Of a stretch of 64,000 bases of DNA, positions 26,677 through 33,930 are shown one piece after another. Both the position numbers and the translations under genes were made by a program. How positions within the stretch are numbered: position 1 is the stretch's first letter; every line of letters starts with the position of its first letter. The notes beneath the pieces are model-generated. The model ran no database searches. It saw only the letters and a list, made by a program, of their open reading frames with translations, and had not been told where the DNA came from. This stretch comes from Jannaschia faecimaris (GTDB taxonomy: Bacteria; Pseudomonadota; Alphaproteobacteria; Rhodobacterales; Rhodobacteraceae). The stretch is taken from assembly GCF_900107415.1 (NCBI RefSeq), contig NZ_FNPX01000002.1, positions 124,001-188,000 on the forward strand, written 5' to 3'.

Positions 26677-29600
26677 TCAAGCGACAAGGGCCGCAGCCTT
26701 CTTGAGGTCCACCGACACCAGCTGACTGACGCCCTGCTCCACCATCGTCACGCCGAACAGGCGATCCATCCGCGCCATGGTGACGGCGTGGTGTGTGATG
26801 ATCAGGAAGCGCGTGTTCGTGCGGCGCGTCATCTCGTCCAGCATGTCGCAGAAACGCGTGACGTTCGCGTCGTCCAGCGGGGCATCCACCTCGTCCAGCA
26901 CGCAGATCGGCGCTGGGTTCGCCAAGAACACGGCAAAGATCAGCGCCAGCGCCGTCAGCGTCTGCTCCCCACCTGACAACAGGCTGAGCGTGGAGAGCTT
27001 CTTGCCCGGCGGCTGGCACATGATCTCCAACCCGGCCTCCAGCGGGTCATCCGACTCCACCAGCTCCAGCTTCGCCTCCCCGCCCTGGAACAAGTGCCGG
27101 AACAGAGTCGAGAAATTGTCGTTCACCGTCTCAAAGGCATCCAGCAGCCGCTGCCGCCCCTCCTTGTTGAGCGTCGCGATGCCTGCACGCAACTCGCTCA
27201 CGGCCTGCTCGAGGTCGGCTTTCTCGGCAACCAGAAGGTCATGCTCGCCCTGCACCTCCGCCGCGTCTTCTTCCGCGCGCAGGTTTACCGCGCCTAGCGC
27301 GTCCCGCTGCCGTTTCAGCGCATTCACCTGCCCCTCGATCTTTTCAACCGGGGGCAACGCATCCGGATCGAGATCAAGCACATCCAGAAGCTGCGCCGGC
27401 GTGCACTCCAGCGCCTCGTCTATGCGCTCCTCGGCATAGGCGAGCGTCTCCTTCGCCGCGTCCATCCGCGCCTCGGCCCGTGCGCGGGCCTCCCGCGCTT
27501 CCCCCGCCAGCCGTTCCGCGTCGCGCGTGGCCTGCATTGCCGCGCGCAGCGCCGTCTCCCCCTCGGCCAACGCATCCGATGCCTTGGCCCGCCGCGTCTC
27601 GGCGCGGTTGATTTCTCCGGTAAGGTCTTCGCGCTGCTGGGCCAGCTCCTCAGGAACCGCCCCGGCCGTCTCCAACTCCGACTCGGACGCGCCGCGCCGC
27701 TCCGTCAACTCACGCAGCCGCTTGCCTGCACTGTCCAGACGCTGCCGCCATGACGTCAGATCCTTGTCCACCTGCGTCATGCGCCGGGTCCGGGCCTCCG
27801 CGTCCCGCTTGACCTCGTCGGCTTGGGCGCGCCGTGCCATCATCGCCATCCGCGCGGCTTCGACCGTGGTGCGGATCGTCTCCAAAGCGGCTCGCGCGTC
27901 GTCAATCGGGGCCAGCGCGCGCCGGGCCGTCTCGGCCTCCCGCTGGGCCTCGCGCGCCTCCAGCATCTCGGCCTCAAGCCGCGACACGGACATCCGCGCC
28001 GACTCCAGCCGCGACGCCGCCGAGCCCTTGGTGCCCTCGGCCCGCGCCAAGGCACGCCCCGCCTCGGTCAACGCGCGGTCCGCGTCCCGCCGCGCCTCGC
28101 GCGCCTCGGCTTCCGCCGCCTTGCGCCGCGACAGGGTTAGCAGCAGCGCCTCATGCGCCGCCTTTGTCCCCTCCGCCCTCGCGGATGCCTCCTCCAGGTC
28201 CTGCCGGAGCGAGGCCAGTCGGTTCACCTGCTGAAGGCGCAACGCGGCGGACGAAGGCGCGGCATCCGCCGAGACGCGATACCCGTCCCAACGCCAAAGG
28301 TCGCCGTCGGTCGACACCAAGACCTGTCCCGGAAGCAATCGCGGCTGCATCTGCGCGGCCTGCTCGGGGTCCACCAACCCGATCTGACCCAGTTTCCGGC
28401 CCATCACTTCGGGTGCCTCGACGAAGGGGGCCAGCGGGTCGATCCCATCCGGCAAACCCTGACTGCGGTCATAGGGCGGCATCTGCGCCCAGCCGGTCTC
28501 CTCCGTCTCGGACACACCCACTTCGGAGGCGCGCAGGTCGTCGCCGTAGGCCGCACCCAGCGCCGCCTCGAACCCCGGTGCAACGGTCACGCGGTCCAGC
28601 AGGGGTTCCCCTTCGCCCGTGTCACGGGTCAGCAGCTTGGCCAGCGCCGTCGCCTCCGCGCCCAGCGTATTCGCGACACCCTCGGCCTCGGCCCGTTCGG
28701 TCCGCGCACGCCCCTCTGCGTCCTGCGCCTCCTCCCGCGCCGCTTCCGCTGCGACGGTCGCCGCCTCCGCCGCTGTCGCCGCGTCCTGCGCACGGGCCTG
28801 CGCGGCCGTGGCCTCCGCCGCTTGCGCGTCCACTTCCGCAAGGGTGCGGCGCGCAGTCTCGACCTGATCGCGGGCCGCAGCGGCCTGCGCCTGGACCTTG
28901 GTCAGACGTGCGTCCGCATCCTGCGCCATCCGCAGGACCGACTGATGCCGCGCGGACAGGCGCGCCAGATCCTCGGTCAACGTCGAGAGTTCCTCCTCCC
29001 GTGTCGCCAAAACCGATGCCGCCTCCAGCGCCGCCGCCTGCGCTTCGGCCAGCGCCGCATCCTGTCCTGCGTTTGCCGCCGTCAGTTCCACCTGTTCCGC
29101 AGACAGCCGCGCGATCGTGTCACCCGCATCACGATTGAGCGTCTCTTCCCGCTCCGCATCGGCGGCAAGCTGGGCAATTCGTGATTCCAGCGCACGAATC
29201 GCATCCCGCGCCTGCGCTTCGCGCTCAGCCAAGGTATCTCTCTGCACCGTCAGACGCTGCAACACCGCACCCGCGACGGCCTCTTCCTCGCGCAGAGGGG
29301 GCATTGCCTCTTCGGCCCGGACCCGCGCCTGTTCGGCCTGCACCGCCGCACGCTCCGCCGTCGCCGCTTCGGTCAGACGGGCCTGCAACGTAGCCGCCGC
29401 CGCCGCCCGCGCTTCTTCTGCCTCGCGCCACCGCCGATACAGCAGCAGGCCCTCTGCATGGCGCAACTGCGCCCCGATCTCGCGGTACCGCGCGGCCTGC
29501 CGGGCCTGTCGCGCCAGCGTGGACAGTTGCGCCGCCAACTGCTCCACCACGTCATCGACCCGCGTGAGGTTGGCTGTCGTCGCGTTCAGCTTCAGCTCCG

Positions 29601-30138
29601 CCTCGTGCCGCCGCTGGTACAAGCCGGATATCCCCGCCGCTTCCTCCAGAATACGCCGCCGTTTCTGTGGCTTGGCATTGATAAGCTCAGAAATCTGCCC
29701 CTGCCGCACCAGCGCGGGCGAATGCGCCCCGGTCGAGGCGTCGGCGAACAGCATCTGAACATCCCGCGCCCGCACGTCCTTGCCATTCAACTTGTAGGCC
29801 GAGCCGGCATCCCGCGTGATCCGCCGCACCACGTCCAGCGCGTCCGCATCGTTGAAAGCAGCAGGAGCTGTCCGCTCCGTGTTGTCGAGCGCCAGCGTGA
29901 CCTCCGCGAAATTGCGCGCCGGCCGGGATGACGCTCCGGCGAATATCACGTCCTCCATCCCGCCGCCGCGCATCGCGGTCGGGCGGTTCTCGCCCATGAC
30001 CCAGCGCAGCGCCTCCAGCAGGTTGGACTTGCCGCAACCATTCGGCCCCACGACCCCCGTCAGCCCGTCAGCAATGACAAGGTCGGTGGGGTCCACGAAG
30101 GATTTGAACCCTTGCAGGCGTAGGCGCGAAAACCGCAT
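26677..30138 (-). CDS. smc: Chromosome segregation ATPase SMC
   Basis: Full-length SMC of 1153 residues, the ATPase of the condensin complex with ScpA and ScpB. The N-terminal Walker A is G31-PNGCGKS-N39. Two long coiled coils (about 170-500 and 650-980), very rich in A, E, R and Q, flank a hinge around GFEAALGAAYGDDL. The C-terminal half has the signature LSGGEQTLTALALIF and Walker B ICVLDEVDAPLDD. ATG 30138 matches the family start MRFSRLRLQGFKSF; nine codons upstream there is a GTG. The unusual alanine content of the coils is typical for high-GC genomes. Confidence 0.97.
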   Translation of the reverse strand: MRFSRLRLQGFKSFVDPTDLVIADGLTGVVGPNGCGKSNLLEALRWVMGENRPTAMRGGGMEDVIFAGASSRPARNFAEVTLALDNTERTAPAAFNDADALDVVRRITRDAGSAYKLNGKDVRARDVQMLFADASTGAHSPALVRQGQISELINAKPQKRRRILEEAAGISGLYQRRHEAELKLNATTANLTRVDDVVEQLAAQLSTLARQARQAARYREIGAQLRHAEGLLLYRRWREAEEARAAAAATLQARLTEAATAERAAVQAEQARVRAEEAMPPLREEEAVAGAVLQRLTVQRDTLAEREAQARDAIRALESRIAQLAADAEREETLNRDAGDTIARLSAEQVELTAANAGQDAALAEAQAAALEAASVLATREEELSTLTEDLARLSARHQSVLRMAQDADARLTKVQAQAAAARDQVETARRTLAEVDAQAAEATAAQARAQDAATAAEAATVAAEAAREEAQDAEGRARTERAEAEGVANTLGAEATALAKLLTRDTGEGEPLLDRVTVAPGFEAALGAAYGDDLRASEVGVSETEETGWAQMPPYDRSQGLPDGIDPLAPFVEAPEVMGRKLGQIGLVDPEQAAQMQPRLLPGQVLVSTDGDLWRWDGYRVSADAAPSSAALRLQQVNRLASLRQDLEEASARAEGTKAAHEALLLTLSRRKAAEAEAREARRDADRALTEAGRALARAEGTKGSAASRLESARMSVSRLEAEMLEAREAQREAETARRALAPIDDARAALETIRTTVEAARMAMMARRAQADEVKRDAEARTRRMTQVDKDLTSWRQRLDSAGKRLRELTERRGASESELETAGAVPEELAQQREDLTGEINRAETRRAKASDALAEGETALRAAMQATRDAERLAGEAREARARAEARMDAAKETLAYAEERIDEALECTPAQLLDVLDLDPDALPPVEKIEGQVNALKRQRDALGAVNLRAEEDAAEVQGEHDLLVAEKADLEQAVSELRAGIATLNKEGRQRLLDAFETVNDNFSTLFRHLFQGGEAKLELVESDDPLEAGLEIMCQPPGKKLSTLSLLSGGEQTLTALALIFAVFLANPAPICVLDEVDAPLDDANVTRFCDMLDEMTRRTNTRFLIITHHAVTMARMDRLFGVTMVEQGVSQLVSVDLKKAAALVA

Positions 30139-30206
30139 TTGGTGAGTGTCGCCGCCCCACCGCACAGGTCAAGCGCCACGCGCAGTATCTGGCGCATCAC
30201 AGGCAT

Positions 30207-30247
30207 TTATCCACAACATATTGCCAGATTCACGACGCGCGCGTCGT
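30207..30247. promoter_or_regulatory. DnaA box, CcrM site and 16-bp palindrome upstream of smc
   Basis: TTATCCACA at 30207-30215 is a perfect DnaA box; GATTC at 30227-30231 is a GANTC CcrM methylation site; ACGACGCGCGCGTCGT at 30232-30247 is a perfect 16-bp palindrome. All lie 69-109 bases upstream of the smc start. The sites themselves are seen directly; a role in smc cell-cycle control is inference. Confidence 0.5.
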
Positions 30248-30369
30248 TTCCGCACCCCATCCTTGCCAAACGTTGCACGGGCGGGGCGACGTCCCCGCCG
30301 ATGTCGTAACCGGGCGGCAACCCGGCGGAATCGCGCTTGACCGCTGCGACATCCGGGCGCATCAAAGTG

Positions 30370-30575
30370 GCGCAAGGTTCCTCCGGCTCAAAGCACAAAC
30401 GGGGGACGAAATGGGAATGCGGTGAGGGGGACCCAAACAGGGACCCGATGCCGCAGCCGCCCCCGCGACTGTAAGCGGTGAGCGCGGTGCCAACAGCCAC
30501 TGGATCCGACATGCGGACCCGGGAAGGCGGCACCAAGCCACGACCCGCGAGCCAGGAGACCAGCCCTGCACCGCC
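30370..30575 (+). ncRNA. Cobalamin (B12) riboswitch
   Basis: Class I cobalamin riboswitch core elements appear in order: GGGAATGCGGTG (30413-30424), CCGCCCCCGCGACTGTAAGC (around 30457-30476), CCACTGG...CGGGAAGGC (around 30497-30529) and GAGCCAGGAGACC (30549-30561, the B12 box). It precedes hupE, with 117 bases between the end of the core and the start codon. Binding of adenosylcobalamin would be expected to switch off hupE and perhaps cobW. Boundaries are approximate because no folding was done. Confidence 0.9.
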
Positions 30576-30659
30576 ATCATGGCGGACCGATGCAACGGAC
30601 GGGGTGTTCCGTGACCGGGTGAGCCAGGTGCCGCCGCGCACATGCCTTCCCCGCCACAG

Positions 30660-30685
30660 CCCCTTCAGACAGGACCTTGAAGGGG
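30660..30685 (+). promoter_or_regulatory. Hairpin sequestering the hupE ribosome-binding site
   Basis: CCCCTTCA (30660-30667) pairs perfectly with TGAAGGGG (30678-30685) over a 10-base loop. The 3' arm contains the hupE Shine-Dalgarno GAAGGGGA, which ends six bases before ATG 30693. This is a plausible expression platform for the upstream riboswitch, acting on translation initiation. Confidence 0.65.
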
Positions 30686-30692
30686 ACCACAT

Positions 30693-31337
30693 ATGAAACG
30701 TTTTCTGATCGCCGCCGGTGCCGCGCTCGCCGCCACGCCCGCCCTTGCCCATCACCCGCTGGGCGGCCTTCCCATGACGACATTCTCCGAAGGTCTGCTC
30801 TCGGGTGTCGGTCATCCGGTTCTGGGGTTTGACCACCTGTTCTTCGTCGCCCTGATGGGCATTGCCGCCATTTACACCGGGCAGGCGCTCAGGGCTCCGC
30901 TGGCCTATGTCGGGGCCATGCTTGCCGGTTGCGCCCTGATGGCCGCCGGTGTCGCGCTGCCCATGGCTGAAACCGTGATCGTCGCATCCCTGCTGGTTCT
31001 CGGGTTCCTCGTCGCCTCGGGCCGTGCGCTGTCGCCGACCATGGCCATCGCACTGTTCGCGGGCTTCGGCCTGTTCCACGGCTCCGCTTTCGGCGGCACC
31101 ATCGCGGGTCAGGAAGGCGGCGTCGGCGGCGCGGTCTTCGCGGGCTACCTGATCGGCCTCGCCATGATCCAGTACGCAATCGCGATCGTCGCCGGGTTCA
31201 CCATGCGCCGCGTCCTCGCCGCGCCGGGGGCCGCGTCGATCAACGCGCGCCTGGCCGGTGCCATGGTCGCCGGTGTCGGCATTTTCCTGAGCCTCGAAAT
31301 CCTGGAAGGTCCCATCGTCGCCGCACTCGCCGGTTGA
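30693..31337 (+). CDS. hupE: HupE/UreJ family cobalt transporter
   Basis: Membrane protein of 214 residues: a signal-like first segment ending ALAHH, then about six helices. The metal-site motif HPVLGFDH (in GVGHPVLGFDHLFFV) is the HupE/UreJ signature HPxxGxDH. HupE/UreJ proteins import nickel or cobalt; placement behind a B12 riboswitch and before cobW points to cobalt here. The Shine-Dalgarno lies in a hairpin. An intrinsic terminator follows within 50 bases, before cobW. Confidence 0.93.
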   Translation: MKRFLIAAGAALAATPALAHHPLGGLPMTTFSEGLLSGVGHPVLGFDHLFFVALMGIAAIYTGQALRAPLAYVGAMLAGCALMAAGVALPMAETVIVASLLVLGFLVASGRALSPTMAIALFAGFGLFHGSAFGGTIAGQEGGVGGAVFAGYLIGLAMIQYAIAIVAGFTMRRVLAAPGAASINARLAGAMVAGVGIFLSLEILEGPIVAALAG

Positions 31338-31353
31338 TCACCTCACCCGTTCC

Positions 31354-31386
31354 GGGCCGTCGCGATTTCTCGCGGCGGCCCTTTTT
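31354..31386 (+). terminator. Intrinsic terminator between hupE and cobW
   Basis: GGGCCGTCGCGA (31354-31365) pairs with TCGCGGCGGCCC (31370-31381), with one G-U pair and a TTTC loop, followed by TTTTT. It lies 16 bases after the hupE stop and 14 bases before cobW, so it should reduce transcription into cobW or separate two units. Confidence 0.75.
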
Positions 31387-31400
31387 CTATCGGAGGCCCC

Positions 31401-32459
31401 ATGGCCAAGATTCCCGCCACCATCGTCACCGGTTTCCTCGGGGCCGGCAAAACCACGCTTATCCGCCACCTGCTACAAAATGCCGACGGGCGACGCATCG
31501 CGCTCATCATCAACGAATTCGGCGACCTGGGCGTCGATGGCGGCATCCTCAAGGGATGCGGGATCGAATCCTGCTCCGACGACGACGTGGTGGAGCTCTC
31601 GAACGGCTGCATCTGCTGCACCGTCGCCGACGACTTCATCCCCACGATGGAGGCGCTGCTGGCGCGCGAAACACCACCCGATCACATCGTGATCGAAACG
31701 TCGGGCCTAGCCCTGCCGCAACCGCTGGTCCGCGCCTTCAACTGGCCCGGCCTCAAGACGAAGGTCACCGTCGATGGCGTAGTGACGGTCCTTGACGGGC
31801 CCGCCGTGGCCGCTGGCACCTTCGCCACGAATGTCGAGGCGGTCGACGCCCAGCGCGCCGCCGATGACGGGCTGGACCACGAAACGCCCCTGTCCGAGCT
31901 CTATGCCGATCAAGTCGCCTGCGCCGACATGATCGTAGTTAACAAGGCCGATCTGCTGGGCAACGCCACCGCTGCTCTGGTTGCCCGCCTACGGGGGGAG
32001 GCCCGCGGCGGCGTCCAGGTCATCTCCGCCACGCAGGGGGCGCTGCCGGCGGATGTCCTGCTGGGTCGAGGCCAGGGTGCGGAAGACGATATCTCCGCCC
32101 GCCACGAAGTGCATCACCACCACCATCACCACGATGACGACGAAGACCATGACGAGGATCACCACCATGAACATGGCCATGACGCCTTCGAGAGCTTCGT
32201 CGTCGATGCCCCCGAAGTGACCGACCCGGCGGCCTTCGCCAGTAAGGTCGCGGATGTCATCCGCAGCCACGACATCCTGCGCCTCAAGGGCTTCGCGTCG
32301 GTCGAAGGCAAACCAATGCGCCTGACGGTGCAGGCTGTCGGCCCCCGCGTGGATCACTATTTCGACCGACCGCTGGGCGAGGACGCGCGCGGATCGCGCC
32401 TCGTGGTGATCGGTCAGGCGGGACTTGACCGCGCCGCCATCACTCAGGCGCTGCAATGA
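31401..32459 (+). CDS. cobW: Cobalamin biosynthesis GTPase CobW
   Basis: Metal-chaperone GTPase (COG0523) of 352 residues, thought to deliver cobalt to the aerobic cobaltochelatase. The P-loop is G11-FLGAGKT-T19 and the metal-site motif C70-I-C-C73 lies in NGCICCT. NKADLL is the guanine-specificity motif. A His/Asp-rich stretch around residues 236-260 (HHHHHHH, then DDDEDHDEDHHHEHGHD) probably stores or hands over metal. A CobW C-terminal domain completes it. It overlaps the GNAT gene by four bases, and cobN is two genes further on. Confidence 0.95.
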   Translation: MAKIPATIVTGFLGAGKTTLIRHLLQNADGRRIALIINEFGDLGVDGGILKGCGIESCSDDDVVELSNGCICCTVADDFIPTMEALLARETPPDHIVIETSGLALPQPLVRAFNWPGLKTKVTVDGVVTVLDGPAVAAGTFATNVEAVDAQRAADDGLDHETPLSELYADQVACADMIVVNKADLLGNATAALVARLRGEARGGVQVISATQGALPADVLLGRGQGAEDDISARHEVHHHHHHHDDDEDHDEDHHHEHGHDAFESFVVDAPEVTDPAAFASKVADVIRSHDILRLKGFASVEGKPMRLTVQAVGPRVDHYFDRPLGEDARGSRLVVIGQAGLDRAAITQALQ

Positions 32460-32920
32460 AGATCGGGCCCGCCGACCCTCGTGCGGCGGGCCCTGCCGAC
32501 CTTCTGGCGCAAAGCTATGCGCTGTTGGAAAGCCTCTTCCCGGCCGAGGCGAACCACTACCTCGACACGGCAGCGCTCGCGGCGTCGGACATCCGGTTCG
32601 TCAACGCGACCGACGGGGACCGGACGCTGGGTACCGGAGCAATCGCGCTCCGCAACGGCTATTCCGAAGTCAAATCTATGTTTACCGCCCCCGACTCACG
32701 GGGTCAGGGCATCGCCGATGCCATCCTGCGCCACCTGATCGACCTGGCAATCCACGAGGGCGTGCCTAACCTGCGTCTGGAAACGGGCACCGGCCTCGAC
32801 GCCGCGCACCGCCTCTACCGCCGCCACGGCTTCACCGAATGCGGCCCCTTCGGCGACTACGTCGACAGCCCCCACAGCCTCTTTTTCGAACGCTCCGAGG
32901 GCAGCTTTTCTGCTTCGTAA
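32456..32920 (+). CDS. GNAT family N-acetyltransferase
   Basis: 154-residue GCN5-type acetyltransferase. Acetyl-CoA binding motif A is visible as VKSMFTAPDSRGQGIADAIL, with R-G-Q-G-I-A as the pyrophosphate loop, followed by RLYRRHGFTECGPFGDY, the usual C-terminal motif. It starts inside cobW (ATGA overlap), so it is translated with it; a role in cobalamin synthesis is not implied. The last codons (FSAS) come from a sequence resembling the palindromic repeat seen in cobN, so the C-terminus may have been altered by an insertion. Confidence 0.88.
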   Translation: MKIGPADPRAAGPADLLAQSYALLESLFPAEANHYLDTAALAASDIRFVNATDGDRTLGTGAIALRNGYSEVKSMFTAPDSRGQGIADAILRHLIDLAIHEGVPNLRLETGTGLDAAHRLYRRHGFTECGPFGDYVDSPHSLFFERSEGSFSAS

Positions 32921-32945
32921 ATGCTCAAAAGACTCCCGCGCCGGC
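32906..32945. repeat. Palindromic repeat element, degenerate copy B
   Basis: TTTTCTGCTTCGTAAATGCTC (32906-32926) resembles the core TTCTCTGCTTCCCAAATACTC of the other copies at most positions, and is followed by the GC palindrome GCGCCGGC. The GNAT stop codon lies inside the core. Confidence 0.4.
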
Positions 32946-32946
32946 C

Positions 32947-33846
32947 CTAGCCCGCCGCCGCCACGGCGATCTGACCGGCCAGCCGCGCATTGTTCAGCAC
33001 CAGCTCGATATTCGCACCAAGGGCACGGCCTTCCGTCACCGCGTTCAACCGGCCCAGCAGGAACGGCGTGACGTCCTTGCCCGACACTCCCTCGGCCTCC
33101 GCCGCCGCCAGCGCCGCGTCGATCGTCGCGCCGATTTCTCCTGCATCCAGCGCATGGGCCGCCGGAATCGGATTCGCCACCAGCATTCCGGCCCCCAGAC
33201 CAACGGAACGGTTCGCCGCCCAGGTGGCAGCGATGGCCCGCGCATCGTCGAACCGCTCCCCGGCCATGACACCCGACCGGGGCGTGTAGAAGGCAGGAAA
33301 TTCATCCGCGCCCAAGACCGCAACAGGCACCCGCAACGTCTCCAGCACCTCGATCGTGCGCGGAATGTCGAGGATCGACTTCACCCCAGCGCAAACCACC
33401 AGCACATCCGTCATCGCCAATTCCGTCAGATCCGCGCTCACGTCCATGCCGTCGCCGCGGTGCACGCCGCCGATACCGCCCGTCGCAAACACCCCGATTC
33501 CCGCCAACGCCGCGATCCGCATCGTCGCCGAAACGGTCGTCCCCGCCGTCAGCCCCTTGACCATGCAGGCCCCCAAATCGCGCGAGGCCGCCTTCACCAC
33601 CGCCGTATCCTTGGCCAGATGCTCAACTTGGTCCGGCGTCAGCCCGGCGCAGAGCCGCCCGTCAATCACCGCGATCGTGGCGGGCACCGCGCCCTGATCG
33701 CGCACGGCCCGCTCCACCTGCAAGGCCACCTCGGCATTCCGGGGCCAGGGCATCCCATGGCTGATGATCGTCGATTCCAGCGCGACGACGGCGCGTCCCT
33801 GCGCCAGCGCGGTGGCCACCTCGTCACTCATCAGCACGTCGCTCAT
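32947..33846 (-). CDS. psuG: Pseudouridine-5'-phosphate glycosidase
   Basis: 299-residue PsuG: reversibly cleaves pseudouridine 5'-phosphate to uracil and ribose 5-phosphate. Family segments are ALESTIISHGMPWPRN at the start, the catalytic lysine region SRDLGACMVKGLTAGTTVSA, FATGGIGGVHRG and SVGLGAGMLVANPIP. ATG 33846 has GAGGA upstream; the frame continues further but without family resemblance. The partner kinase psuK is not adjacent. It is divergent from cobN. Confidence 0.95.
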   Translation of the reverse strand: MSDVLMSDEVATALAQGRAVVALESTIISHGMPWPRNAEVALQVERAVRDQGAVPATIAVIDGRLCAGLTPDQVEHLAKDTAVVKAASRDLGACMVKGLTAGTTVSATMRIAALAGIGVFATGGIGGVHRGDGMDVSADLTELAMTDVLVVCAGVKSILDIPRTIEVLETLRVPVAVLGADEFPAFYTPRSGVMAGERFDDARAIAATWAANRSVGLGAGMLVANPIPAAHALDAGEIGATIDAALAAAEAEGVSGKDVTPFLLGRLNAVTEGRALGANIELVLNNARLAGQIAVAAAG

Positions 33847-33930
33847 CCCGGTCTTCCTCTTCGGTGATTTCGCGCCCCTCTTGCACCCATTGCCTGCCTC
33901 CCGCAAACCCCCCGAAGAAGGAGACCGCCC

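Noticed and set aside
27834-29138. Long open frame on the + strand opposite smc
   Set aside because: Arg/Pro/Ser-rich product with no motif; it mirrors the high-GC third codon positions of the smc coiled coil.
30207-31079. 290-codon minus-strand frame over the riboswitch and hupE
   Set aside because: Covers a structured RNA and the antisense of hupE; no family resemblance.
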